A stretch of 64,000 nt of DNA from Neptunomonas qingdaonensis (GCF_900113275.1 NZ_FOOU01000001.1:62001-126000); one strand, 5' to 3'; shown: positions 45,563 to 53,602, numbered from the stretch's first letter. The notes: generated by a model from the letters alone, not told the origin. Program-made: numbers and translations.

Positions 45563-46498
45563 ATGCGTCCACAAAGTTTCCTTTTGTCATTAGTATTCAC
45601 CGTATTTCTTCCTGTTGCCGCCGCATCGGAGCTGAAAGTACTGACCAGTATTGCGCCAATACAGCTGATTGCCAGTGAAATTCTGGCAGACGTCACTAAG
45701 CCGGATGTCTTATTACCTGCTGGCGCATCGCCGCATCAATACTCTTTGCGCCCCTCGGATGTGCGCAAAGTGAAGCAGGCGGATCTCATCTTCTGGGTAG
45801 GACCCGGGTTAGAGCGGTTTCTGGAAAAAACATTACGTTTAACCGATGCAAGGGTGGTGCAATTATTGGAATCCGATAGTGAGCATGCGCATGTGCATGA
45901 ATCACAACATCAGGATGCCTCTGATAATCTGTTAGCCAGCAGTCAGCAACACAAAGAGCAGCATGAAGACCATCATCATGGTGATTCAGATCCGCATATC
46001 TGGCTCGATCCACTGCATGCACTGGAAATAGCCGAAGTCATCCGTGATGCAGCGGTTAACGCGGCACCTGAACAGCAACAAATACTCGACAAAAATTATG
46101 CAGAGTTTGCTGAGGCGCTGTTGCAACAGGATAAGCGCATAATGACAGAATTAGCGCCGTTGAGTCAGCGGGGATTTGTCGTCTTTCATGATGCTTACAG
46201 TGGTTTTGTTGAGCATTATAATCTGTTGCAATTGGATGCAGTCACCGTTGATCCTTCCCGCAAGGCAGGCGCAAAGCACATAATAGAGCTACGTGAGGCC
46301 GTCATTCAAAGTAAAGCAGTGTGTGTGTTCAGTGAGCCGCAGTTCAATGCCGCGGTATTAAAAACCATTACTTCGGGAACCTCTATTCGTACGGCTGAGC
46401 TCGATCCGCTGGGGCAAAAAATAGAGCCTGGAAAAGGGGCTTATTTAGCATTTCTCGCTGACTTTGCAGAAGCGTTTAAAGCGTGTTTACAGAGTTGA
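45563..46498 (+). CDS. znuA: Zinc ABC transporter substrate-binding protein
   Basis: Periplasmic zinc-binding protein (cluster A-I). I start at ATG 45563 with GGAAGA upstream, giving 311 residues and a signal peptide (about 1-22, after AAA). Zinc ligands are in GASPHQYSL, HIWLDPLH and FHDAYSGF, with a histidine-rich acidic loop between (HKEQHEDHHHGD) that is typical of ZnuA. It is divergent from zur-znuCB across the Zur box. Confidence 0.95.
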   Translation: MRPQSFLLSLVFTVFLPVAAASELKVLTSIAPIQLIASEILADVTKPDVLLPAGASPHQYSLRPSDVRKVKQADLIFWVGPGLERFLEKTLRLTDARVVQLLESDSEHAHVHESQHQDASDNLLASSQQHKEQHEDHHHGDSDPHIWLDPLHALEIAEVIRDAAVNAAPEQQQILDKNYAEFAEALLQQDKRIMTELAPLSQRGFVVFHDAYSGFVEHYNLLQLDAVTVDPSRKAGAKHIIELREAVIQSKAVCVFSEPQFNAAVLKTITSGTSIRTAELDPLGQKIEPGKGAYLAFLADFAEAFKACLQS

Positions 46499-46587
46499 AG
46501 CTGGTCTGGCTGTCGGTCTAAAAGTGTTGTCGGTGCTGAATTTTCCAAATTACGGCAAAACGGCTTCCCAAACAGAAATTCGGTCTA

Positions 46588-46593
46588 TATAAT
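46588..46593 (+). promoter_or_regulatory. -10 element of the tRNA-Leu operon
   Basis: Perfect TATAAT, with TTCCCA 17 bases upstream (46565-46570) as a plausible -35, and a GC-rich discriminator (ACCGCCC) before the expected start. This is the pattern of stable-RNA promoters under stringent control. Confidence 0.6.
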
Positions 46594-46608
46594 ACCGCCC
46601 ACTTTCGA

Positions 46609-46695
46609 GCAGATGTGGTGGAATTGGTAGACACGCTAGCTTCAGGTGCTAGTGCCTTCACGGGCGTGGGAGTTCGAGTCTCCCCATCTGCACCA
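46609..46695 (+). tRNA. tRNA-Leu (CAG), copy 1
   Basis: 87-nt class II tRNA with encoded CCA. Acceptor GCAGATG/CATCTGC, D-arm GGTAGACAC, anticodon loop TTCAGGT with anticodon CAG (reads CUG), a long variable arm (GCCTTCACGGGC) and T-arm GAGTTCGAGTC. Identical to the copy at 46782. Confidence 0.97.
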
Positions 46696-46781
46696 CGTCC
46701 TGTTTCTTCAGGGCGGGTGCTGAAAGTAAAAATCCTCAGAGTGTACCCTCTTTAAACGTACACAGGTTAAATACGACCGAT

Positions 46782-46868
46782 GCAGATGTGGTGGAATTGG
46801 TAGACACGCTAGCTTCAGGTGCTAGTGCCTTCACGGGCGTGGGAGTTCGAGTCTCCCCATCTGCACCA
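46782..46868 (+). tRNA. tRNA-Leu (CAG), copy 2
   Basis: Exact copy of the 46609 gene, 86 bases further on, with encoded CCA. The spacer between them contains no other tRNA, so this is a two-gene tandem operon. Confidence 0.97.
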
Positions 46869-47050
46869 ATCGGTTAACCTTTATGTCCCATAAGCGTTTC
46901 ATTTAACGAGCCACTTCCAACCCCTAATTCTTCTTTCATCTTCTTTGTTATCTATATCTCTTTTGCGTGAATAGCCGCTGCTGCCTTATTTCTTTTTTTG
47001 CCTTACTTATATCGCGCTTGTATACCTGGCTCATACAAATAGCAGACGTG

Positions 47051-47078
47051 AAAAAGCCGGGGCGGCCCCGGCAAAAAA
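47051..47078 (-). terminator. Terminator of the 42-residue peptide gene
   Basis: GCCGGGG-CGG-CCCCGGC is a seven-pair GC stem flanked by A5 on the left and A6 on the right. On the minus strand it reads hairpin then T5, 17 bases after the stop codon of the 42-residue ORF. Confidence 0.85.
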
Positions 47079-47094
47079 TGGGTGGGCAGGGTGT

Positions 47095-47223
47095 CTATTT
47101 CATTAAAATAACAACCTGCACAATGGCGGGCAAAATAGCGATAGCCAAGCCTCCCACCACCATCAGAATTGATGGAACTACACCGATTACTTCAACGCCT
47201 TGTTCTACATGTGAATCTGTCAT
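47095..47223 (-). CDS. 42-residue hydrophobic peptide, sigma-54 driven
   Basis: A short gene found by eye. ATG 47223 follows GGAG at eight bases; the 42-residue product has an acidic N-terminus (MTDSHVEQGVEV) and then a hydrophobic stretch from about residue 12 to 41 (VIGVVPSILMVVGGLAIAIL and on), ending in Lys, so it is probably a single-pass inner-membrane peptide. Upstream is a near-perfect -24/-12 promoter, downstream a strong terminator, so it forms a complete one-gene unit. I do not recognise the family. The opposite-strand 94-codon frame over the same DNA lacks such signals. Confidence 0.75.
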   Translation of the reverse strand: MTDSHVEQGVEVIGVVPSILMVVGGLAIAILPAIVQVVILMK

Positions 47224-47263
47224 TGTTGTATCTCCACGTATCTTTGTTTAATTACTATAGATA

Positions 47264-47280
47264 TAGCAATGACAGTGCCA
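47264..47280 (-). promoter_or_regulatory. Sigma-54 (-24/-12) promoter
   Basis: On the minus strand TGGCAC-TGTCA-TTGCTA matches the consensus TGGCAC-N5-TTGCW at every defined position. The expected start is about 47254, leaving a leader of roughly 30 bases with a GGAG ribosome site before ATG 47223. Confidence 0.85.
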
Positions 47281-47382
47281 GCTTTTGAAATATATATTTA
47301 ACTAATTGTTTTTAATGTATTTTATGGAATTATTTAGCGGTTGGTTAAATCAGTGAAATAAAATAAAGTGACATGAATTACG

Positions 47383-47411
47383 CCAAATATGGCATTTTTT
47401 GTCATATTTGG
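47383..47411. promoter_or_regulatory. Inverted repeat, candidate enhancer site
   Basis: CCAAATATG and CATATTTGG, nine-base inverted repeats separated by 11 bases, centred about 120 bp upstream of the sigma-54 promoter, the usual distance for bacterial enhancer-binding proteins. The DNA between (47281-47380) is AT-rich, as expected for an IHF-bent region. Confidence 0.4.
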
Positions 47412-47722
47412 ATTTGTGGTTTTTCTGGAAATATTCCTCTGATCTGTTTTGTTGCTGAAGCGTCCATTTAGCCTACCTTTAGCTGCGTAATTGACGCTGC
47501 ATAAATACAGAGATCTGACACTTAAATCGATACCATAATATTAGGGATGAGTGGTATTGTAGCAATTAATAGGTCTTCTTCTTTTTTGGTTGGTTGTCTT
47601 CCTGCGTACCGCGACTGCAGTGGCTGGGGGAGAAGACTGAATAAGTATCAAGTCAAAGCAGGCGGACTTGGTAAAGCTGTTTGAGGCTTAGGCGCTGCAA
47701 ATATTTTTGCTAAGGAGAATCT
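47412..47722. other. Intergenic spacer before the rhombotarget gene
   Basis: About 310 bases. It must hold the promoter of the lipoprotein gene at 47723; I see no small ORF with a ribosome site and no RNA gene. Confidence 0.4.
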
Positions 47723-48556
47723 ATGAAAACCCTGATTAGTAAAGTGTGCTTCTTTGCGGTTATCGCCTTGTTTTTAACCTCATGTGCATCATATTTTGGG
47801 CTGGAGGGGCGTAGAGGCGTTTCCAGTAGTCTCGTCGATTATCTGTATCCAGATGGTCAGGTCCCTCCAAAGCATGATGAAACCACACCGCATCTGCGTC
47901 TTCCGCTTACCGTTGGTTTGGCGTTTGTTCCGTCGGAGAAAGGTACATCTTTTTCGCTGCCAGAAGCCAAAAAAACCCAACTGCTTGAAGTGGTTAAACA
48001 GAAATTTGTTGGACTGGATTACGTAAAAGAAATAACCATTGTTCCAGAAACCTACATGCGCTCCTCTAAAGGGTTTGAGGGCGTGGGGCAGATAGCGCGG
48101 TTATACGGTTTAGACATAGTTGCGTTGGTATCCTATGACCAGGTCGCCGTTACCTCGGAAACGAAAAGCTCCGTCTTGTACTGGACCATTGTTGGCGCTT
48201 ATTTCATAAAGGGAAACCAGAATCAGGCGACTACTTTTGTCGATACCGCTGTATTCGATGTCAATTCCAGAAAAATGCTGTTCCGTGCGCCAGGCGTCAG
48301 TGATGTTCAACAATCCTCTTCGTTGGTGGAAGTGGATCAGGTGAACAGAGGAGTGAGAGAAAAGGGCTTCGAATTAGCTGTGGCAGACATGACAAATAAT
48401 CTGGCCGTCGAACTTGACCGATTCAAGGAAAAGATAAAAGAGGATAAGAGTGTGCAGATAACACACAGTCAGGGATATGGCGGGGGTGGCGGAATTCAAT
48501 GGCCATTTTTGTTGATCTTGGCCGGACTGGCAATTTTAAGGATGGCTAAAAGGTAG
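47723..48556 (+). CDS. Rhombotarget lipoprotein
   Basis: 277-residue predicted lipoprotein: signal peptide with lipobox LTSC (Cys21). The C-terminus is a GlyGly-CTERM-like sorting tail: glycine run (GYGGGGG), hydrophobic helix (WPFLLILAGLAILRMA) and basic end KR, at about 251-277. That tripartite tail is the proposed substrate of rhombosortase, and a rhombosortase gene follows eight bases downstream. The pair corresponds to the rhombotarget lipoprotein (RhoLP) arrangement. AAGGAG precedes the ATG. The role of the mature lipoprotein is unknown. Confidence 0.85.
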   Translation: MKTLISKVCFFAVIALFLTSCASYFGLEGRRGVSSSLVDYLYPDGQVPPKHDETTPHLRLPLTVGLAFVPSEKGTSFSLPEAKKTQLLEVVKQKFVGLDYVKEITIVPETYMRSSKGFEGVGQIARLYGLDIVALVSYDQVAVTSETKSSVLYWTIVGAYFIKGNQNQATTFVDTAVFDVNSRKMLFRAPGVSDVQQSSSLVEVDQVNRGVREKGFELAVADMTNNLAVELDRFKEKIKEDKSVQITHSQGYGGGGGIQWPFLLILAGLAILRMAKR

Positions 48557-48563
48557 CGGTCTT

Positions 48564-49157
48564 ATGCGGGCGGCAAGGGGCAAAGTTCTGGGTGCGAGTG
48601 CGTTTGTTTTTTGTCTTTGGCTACTCCAGAGCTATCGGGAGGTGTTGGAGCTCGACCGACAGCAACTATTATCTGGAGAGATTTGGCGAATCTGGACCGG
48701 CCATTTAGTGCACACCAACAGCTTTCATTTCGCTCTAAATATTGCGGCGGCAATCATTATCTACTTCACGTTTTTTCTGAGGATAAAATCAGGCGAACTG
48801 TTGCTGTATAGTTTTATTTTTGCGGCGCTAATCAGCGTAACTTTATTATATATCTACCCAAGTCTCGGTTGGTATAACGGCCTGTCAGGTCTGCTACACG
48901 CACTAGTGGCCTATTTCTCGGTGCGCCTGGCCAGTGATGGAGACAAGGTATTTTGGGCAGGCTTGGTCATTATATGGCTGAAAGTATTGGTTGAGGCGAT
49001 ACGTTCACACCTTGGTTATGAAAGTCTGGTTGGCGATATGTCAGTGATAACCGAGGCTCATCTGATAGGTGCATTTTTTGGTACTGTCACAGCCTTGATT
49101 TGTATGGTGTATTGGCGAGGGAAAGACAAACCTGAACTTAAATCAATAAGTAAATAA
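48564..49157 (+). CDS. rrtA: Rhombosortase (rhomboid-family serine protease)
   Basis: 197-residue membrane protease with six or so helices. Catalytic Ser108 in GLSG, catalytic His166 in EAHLIG, and the early WTGHLVHTNSFHFALN motif with His47/His50/His55 fit the rhombosortase subfamily, smaller than general rhomboids. It is expected to cleave GlyGly-CTERM tails; the adjacent lipoprotein is the obvious substrate, but other exported proteins in the genome may also be processed. Start ATG lies eight bases after the lipoprotein stop. Confidence 0.87.
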   Translation: MRAARGKVLGASAFVFCLWLLQSYREVLELDRQQLLSGEIWRIWTGHLVHTNSFHFALNIAAAIIIYFTFFLRIKSGELLLYSFIFAALISVTLLYIYPSLGWYNGLSGLLHALVAYFSVRLASDGDKVFWAGLVIIWLKVLVEAIRSHLGYESLVGDMSVITEAHLIGAFFGTVTALICMVYWRGKDKPELKSISK

Positions 49158-49216
49158 AGGAAAAGCGACATCCTGCAGTCAGTAATCACTTTCATTAGAC
49201 AAATATAGGTTTGAAA

Positions 49217-49633
49217 ATGAATATTGAAATTATTCACTTAACTTCACAATGGGATAAATCAGTAGCGAATTGCGATTCAGGTTCACTAGCAAAAGACTAT
49301 ATCGAAAACGTAGAAGTATTTGATATAGGAACTCAACTGGTTGGATGTGAGAAATATAAAGCGTTATGGAATTCCTGCTTTCCGTATTTTGGAAAGTCAC
49401 CGAAAGTAAGCAGAAGAAAAGTTAAATTATATGCAGGCAACGATCTGGCTTTTATGCATTTCTATTCAAAGGTTAGCGGCAGCAAAATAGCTAATCCAGA
49501 TGAACAGCCCTGGTGTCGTACGACTGTTTGTTTTCAAAAGTTAAGCGGCGAGTGGTTCGTCGTGCATGAGCATGTTTCCATGCCGATTGACTTTGAAAAA
49601 GGGGTGCCTGCTTTAATAATGGGTGAGCCGTAA
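49217..49633 (+). CDS. NTF2-like (SnoaL-type) protein
   Basis: 138-residue single-domain protein of the nuclear transport factor 2 / SnoaL fold: N-terminal helix (HLTSQWDKSVANCDSGSLAKDY), then strands ending in WCRTTVCFQKLSGEWFVVHEH, VSMPIDFEKG. These folds serve as ketosteroid isomerases, polyketide cyclases or detoxifiers; no catalytic assignment is possible here. I start at ATG 49217 rather than the TTG two codons upstream. A clear terminator follows. Confidence 0.75.
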   Translation: MNIEIIHLTSQWDKSVANCDSGSLAKDYIENVEVFDIGTQLVGCEKYKALWNSCFPYFGKSPKVSRRKVKLYAGNDLAFMHFYSKVSGSKIANPDEQPWCRTTVCFQKLSGEWFVVHEHVSMPIDFEKGVPALIMGEP

Positions 49634-49641
49634 GTGCCAGA

Positions 49642-49670
49642 CCCTCGATCCTTAACGAGGGCGCTTTTTT
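49642..49670 (+). terminator. Terminator after the NTF2-like gene
   Basis: CCCTCG, eight-base loop, CGAGGG, then CGC and six T: a good intrinsic terminator eight bases past the stop. Confidence 0.8.
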
Positions 49671-49719
49671 GGGCTCACTGAAATACTTTAATAAAGAGTG
49701 TTAGTGCACGTATTGAGTC

Positions 49720-50036
49720 CAGTCTTTTTAACATTGGACTATCACAAAGGGTGTGGGGTTTTATCGGCTGATATACATCAGCATATTTTCCAGCCTGAAA
49801 ATCATCATTAAATCTGTTTTGCTAGTTCATGCACCTGAGTATCTGTTATATCTTTATCTTTGGACAGAAAACCCTGTTTGCGCCAAGTGTCGCAAGACCT
49901 TGCAGACTATATTGGGGCGACAAATAAAGGTTTGGTTTTAGGCAATGATCGTTTTATCGATATGCGGGTTGTTTATACCCCGGCTCAGCCGAACAGTAAC
50001 CCTTTGATTGCCCGTAAAAAGATTACGCTGTTGTGA
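49720..50036 (+). pseudogene. RAYT transposase relic 1
   Basis: Decayed REP-associated tyrosine transposase (Y1 family). Near 49770-49830 one frame reads HQHIF, a corrupted RGNNRQ region and ICFAS, the N-terminal RAYT signature; the centre with the HUH and catalytic Tyr is missing. A second piece (about 49860-50036) reads DLADYIGATNKGLVLGNDRF, the C-terminal RAYT block. The same upstream sequence (CAGTCTTTTTAA... ACTATCACAA) precedes relic 2 at 54488. Confidence 0.65.
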
Positions 50037-50314
50037 TTATTTACTGAAGATGGTGGGTGAATTTTGACCCGCTTAGGTGAGTGAATAATCAGGTCATATT
50101 GGATATTTCCATTTATTTCAACTCATTAGGTAATGATGACTGCTGGCACGGAACTTGTATTGCTCGTTGTAAGTAGAGAAGTGAGTTGTTTGAGCTTTCT
50201 CAAGTAATTAAGCCAAAGTAACGCTTATTGGCCGCGTTAGTTTTAATTACGTTGAAATTCAATTTTATCGGAACGTGAACGGAATTATTTCTAAGATAAT
50301 CACCAGGTCTGAAT
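50037..50314. other. Intergenic spacer with an imperfect repeat
   Basis: 280 bases before the subtilase-like gene. 50191-50255 resembles 54301-54360 (GAGC-TTCTCAAGTAATTAAGCC AAAGTAAC-type text, about 70% alike). I see no gene here. Confidence 0.4.
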
Positions 50315-52072
50315 ATGACATTATTCCTACAAATTGTATCTTTCGTCTTCATTCTCGCGGCTGCCGTGGGTTGGGGGCATTGGGTATGGGATTCTAATCG
50401 ATCGATCGAAGTGCCTGAAAAACTCAGCCAAATTCTAGTACACGGGATTCCGGAAAGCGACGCATTAGGACTTGCCGATGCCGTTGCAGTTGGCATTATC
50501 GGACGTATTGCGGAACACGGGCGAAATGTAGCGTTTATTAATGAAGCAGCGGTTACTGCTGTTGATGCATATGGTATACAGGCGTTGACTCGTGTATCCC
50601 AGCCAGCGCCATCTTTATTGCAAGCCTCAGGACAACCAAAAGCATTAGATATAGCTATCGAGTTCGCTGGATCAAAGGTAGAAACTAAAGGTTTGAATAG
50701 CCTTTTAAGCATCGACTCACAGCATAAAGGGGCGCTTTCAATTGCTTTGTTGCTCGAAAAACAGGGAGATAAATTTATTGGTCTTGCCTCTTCCAGTTTT
50801 GCATCAAACAACGCCTATGGTTTTGCCATACCTATTGAGGGTAAAGCGCAAACAATAGCTGAAGAAATAGCAATGCGTTTCGTGCAAGCCCATTATGCAG
50901 AAGAAGATTCTTTTTACTCTGCTCTCGAACCAACAGACTTTCGTACATTCTGGATGATCCGCAAAAACGCAGCAGAAATTGCTATTAAAGCATCTAGTGG
51001 AAATGATGCATCAGTCCAACAAGAAGCAAAAAATGCCTATGATAGTATCAAGCATTTAGTACATCGTTACACCAAGCGTCCAGAATTGCAGAAGCTGGCT
51101 GCCTACCTGTCGTCAGTTAGCGAAGATTATGCACAAGCAATCACACATTTGAGATTTTTAAGTGATTCAATTCAAAGTGATGAAGAAAAAAATAAAATTT
51201 ATGGAATGGTGTCTGCTCTTGAGGCTGATGCCCGGTCGAACATTGACATAGAAGCGACGACATCTTCGCAATCATTAGTGTCCACCGCATACCCAGGGTT
51301 CACCGAACTTGAAGCCGGCATTCTTTCAGATCCTTTGATCAGTGCAATGGGTGCTAGCCAGCTTTCTCAGGTAATTCAGCATATGGATTCTGCAAGGAAA
51401 CCAGATTTAATTCTCGTACTTGGTGCATTTGATAAGCTAGCTCCGTTCGGAAGCCGAGTGGCGCCATTATCTGAGCAGGATCGAGATGTGAATGATAGCT
51501 TACTTCCACATACCGAAAGCGTTGCGTCTGTTATAGCAACATTAGCACCTTCAGCAAACGTGAAAGTAGTAAAAGCACTCGATGGAAGCGGTGGTGGAAC
51601 AGAAGCAAAAATACTTGAAGCAATAAATCGCGCTATTGCAGCCAAACCTGAAGTCATAGTCATTCCGTTAGGGCCAATCTCAGACATTGTGAAAAGAAGC
51701 CTTGCTCAAGCGGCCAAAAATTCGTTAGTCCTGGTTGCCGCAGGTAATGAGAGAGAAAAGATGGAGCATGCAAAAATACCTGGAGTAGTGTTTGTCGGCG
51801 CGGAGAACGAAGGCGCACCTGCAGGGTATTCTAACTATGGCAAGGGTGTCGATTTTTATGCGCCTGGATCCGTAATGACCTTTGATCACGGTGGGAAATT
51901 AGCAAGAATGACTGGAACCTCGTATTCAGTAGCAATTGCATCAGCAATTGCAGCGAATCTTGCTGCTTTATCAAAAACCCGAATAACACCGGATATTCTG
52001 GAACAACAATTACTACTTCAAACAGAAATATCTAAAGCCGGGAGGATGCTGAAAATAGCAAGTGAAAACTGA
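50315..52072 (+). CDS. Membrane-anchored degenerate subtilase (S8)
   Basis: 585-residue protein. One N-terminal membrane helix (about 3-21) and a periplasmic or cytoplasmic body: an unknown region (30-200), a helical region (about 230-305) and a C-terminal S8 subtilisin-like domain (about 360-575). In that domain His399 (HTESVASVIAT, the HGTHVAG position), oxyanion Asn478 (AAGNE) and Ser536 (GTSYSVAIASAIA) are in place, but where the catalytic Asp is expected the text reads LILVLGAFD, with Gly370 at the aligned site and Asp373 three on. It may be inactive or use a shifted Asp. Neighbours are a broken Sel1 lipoprotein and a lipase. No family name is certain. Confidence 0.7.
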   Translation: MTLFLQIVSFVFILAAAVGWGHWVWDSNRSIEVPEKLSQILVHGIPESDALGLADAVAVGIIGRIAEHGRNVAFINEAAVTAVDAYGIQALTRVSQPAPSLLQASGQPKALDIAIEFAGSKVETKGLNSLLSIDSQHKGALSIALLLEKQGDKFIGLASSSFASNNAYGFAIPIEGKAQTIAEEIAMRFVQAHYAEEDSFYSALEPTDFRTFWMIRKNAAEIAIKASSGNDASVQQEAKNAYDSIKHLVHRYTKRPELQKLAAYLSSVSEDYAQAITHLRFLSDSIQSDEEKNKIYGMVSALEADARSNIDIEATTSSQSLVSTAYPGFTELEAGILSDPLISAMGASQLSQVIQHMDSARKPDLILVLGAFDKLAPFGSRVAPLSEQDRDVNDSLLPHTESVASVIATLAPSANVKVVKALDGSGGGTEAKILEAINRAIAAKPEVIVIPLGPISDIVKRSLAQAAKNSLVLVAAGNEREKMEHAKIPGVVFVGAENEGAPAGYSNYGKGVDFYAPGSVMTFDHGGKLARMTGTSYSVAIASAIAANLAALSKTRITPDILEQQLLLQTEISKAGRMLKIASEN

Positions 52073-52122
52073 TACATATGGTTTTCTCAAGTGTAGGCTT
52101 AAAAAGAAAGGGAGAGCTACAT

Positions 52123-52342
52123 ATGACAGCCATCACTTTCCTATCAATTTGTTTTCTAGCAACAATACTGTCTGCATGTGTTACGCAATCTCACAACTAA
52201 GTCCAGAAATTCAGGCTTTAATTAATTCAGAGAATACGGATCATGCTGAGGTAAAATTTAAACTGCTAGTTCATTTGATTTTGGGCGCGGTGTCAGTCGC
52301 GGCGAAAAAGAAGCTTTGAAATGGTCTCCAAAACAATATTAA
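52123..52342 (+). pseudogene. Frameshifted Sel1-repeat lipoprotein
   Basis: ATG 52123 after AAAGGGAGAG opens a lipoprotein signal (MTAITFLSICFLATILSACV, lipobox LSAC) that stops at 52200. The following DNA continues in other frames with SPEIQALINSENTDHAEVKF and then GRGVSRGEKEALKW up to 52342, which together make the start of a Sel1 (SLR) repeat. At least two frameshifts separate the parts, so this is a broken Sel1-type lipoprotein, not a functional gene. Confidence 0.65.
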
Positions 52343-52366
52343 TAATAAAAAAATATACAAAAAAAA

Positions 52367-52556
52367 CCGCCTGACGAAAATTACTTAGGGACCGAACCTG
52401 AACGCTTCGGTCAACGCGCACGGCAGTTAAAAGTTAACCGCCAAATTCAGCACGGCACAAAGTACAGTCTTGAAGGCGACAAAGGATTAGAGCGTTTGAC
52501 ACTTAGCGCAAAAAGAAAATGAACGCTTAGTGTTTAATGTACTGCCTGGTAAATAA
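52367..52556 (+). pseudogene. Unidentified ORF remnant
   Basis: An open frame without start codon (52367-52522) reads PPDENYLGTEPERFGQRARQ and onward to GDKGLERLTL; after one frameshift a second frame continues AQKENERLVFNVLPGK to 52556. The coding character is clear but I do not recognise the family. It lies between the Sel1 relic and the lipase gene. Confidence 0.45.
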
Positions 52557-52873
52557 TATCGACATAATCGCTAGCCAGGGAGAAATGAGGTATTGATGGA
52601 AGGCTCAGGCGGCTTTCGACCAGAGTAAGCCTAATAGCCAATATCTGAATGAATTTAAGCGTGTTTGAATCGATAAAAGTGAGCGAATACATAGTCGCTC
52701 AGGGATTAATAATAAACCAGGAAGGGCTGTGTTTTTTTAGAGATGATGAATCCGACAGTATCGTTAGAGGTATCGAAGATTAAAACGATAACTCACAGCT
52801 TCAGGTAGGGCTAATCTAAATAACTCTAATAAAATGTTGGACCTTGAACATTAACTATACATAGAAGATATCA
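52557..52873. other. Spacer before the lipase gene
   Basis: About 315 bases with many stops in all frames. No gene or RNA seen; probably degraded coding DNA like the preceding stretch. Confidence 0.4.
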
Positions 52874-53602
52874 ATGAAGAAAAAGATTCAATCGATGACA
52901 GCGGAAGTCGCTGGAGATCTCGCAATTTATGCAATGATGTCTGCAAATGCATATAAAAAAAAGGCTAAACGTGTTCGTTTTGATTTGAATAAACTTGGAT
53001 GGCAGCAAGTAGATCTAAATGGAAAACTAACCGATAAGCCAGCAAAAGTGCACAAGATATCAGGCTTGGCTTACAATATTTATGAAAAAGTAGGTACAAA
53101 TAAAGTTGTATTTGCTTTTCGAGGTACAGATAGCAAGAACGATTATCTCTGGGCAAATTTATCGGTCCCACCTTTTAATTTTCAATATCGTCAAGCGAGA
53201 AAGGCTATAAGGAAATATCTTATTGAGCATCGTAATAAAGATGTGGTTGCTACAGGACATTCTCTCGGTGGTGGTTTGGCACTGAGTGTATCGGTACGTC
53301 TTGGCGTTAAAGCTTTCGCATTTGATCCATCCCCACGAGTTTTTGATGGACTAGGAAATGTGCATAAGCCAGCAGAACGAGTCATTGTGTATCAAAAGGG
53401 AGAGATTCTAAGGCTTGTAAGGAAGCTATGGAAAAAAGACAATGAAGTCGTGAAGAGAAAAAATGTATACGAGTGTAATTATCCTAAGGTGTTTAAGGGT
53501 AAGAGCAAACATAGAGGGGACTTGTTAGCCAAAGGACTCCTTGTTGAAGGTGCCACAGCAAATCCTGAGCTAAGTCTGGATTTGGCATTTATTGTCAGTT
53601 AG
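52874..53602 (+). CDS. Class 3 lipase-like alpha/beta hydrolase
   Basis: 242-residue alpha/beta hydrolase of the Lipase_3 family. The oxyanion strand VVFAFRGTDS (78-87), nucleophile elbow GHSLGG with Ser130, Asp151 in AFAFDPS and His213 in SKHRGDLL give a complete triad. There is no signal peptide; cytoplasmic location or non-Sec export (for example as a contact-dependent effector) is possible. Codon and base usage look AT-richer than the flanking core genes, which suggests acquisition. Start ATG follows AGAAGA. Confidence 0.78.
   Translation: MKKKIQSMTAEVAGDLAIYAMMSANAYKKKAKRVRFDLNKLGWQQVDLNGKLTDKPAKVHKISGLAYNIYEKVGTNKVVFAFRGTDSKNDYLWANLSVPPFNFQYRQARKAIRKYLIEHRNKDVVATGHSLGGGLALSVSVRLGVKAFAFDPSPRVFDGLGNVHKPAERVIVYQKGEILRLVRKLWKKDNEVVKRKNVYECNYPKVFKGKSKHRGDLLAKGLLVEGATANPELSLDLAFIVS

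Noticed and set aside
46967-47251. 94-codon plus-strand ORF
   Set aside because: It overlaps the minus-strand 42-residue gene, which has a sigma-54 promoter, ribosome site and terminator. The plus-strand frame has none of these, and its sequence is low-quality coding text.
49753-49941. 62-codon ORF in RAYT relic 1
   Set aside because: The RAYT-like text lies in other frames, and this ORF has no ribosome site.
50191-50255. Possible integron attC-like site (TAACGC...GCGTTA)
   Set aside because: The paired core sites of attC are not present, there is no integrase gene, and the partner copy at 54301 does not keep the inverted repeat.
52062-52319. 85-codon ORF after the subtilase gene
   Set aside because: Its second half is one frame of the broken Sel1 lipoprotein and the first half overlaps other coding text; no ribosome site fits its start.
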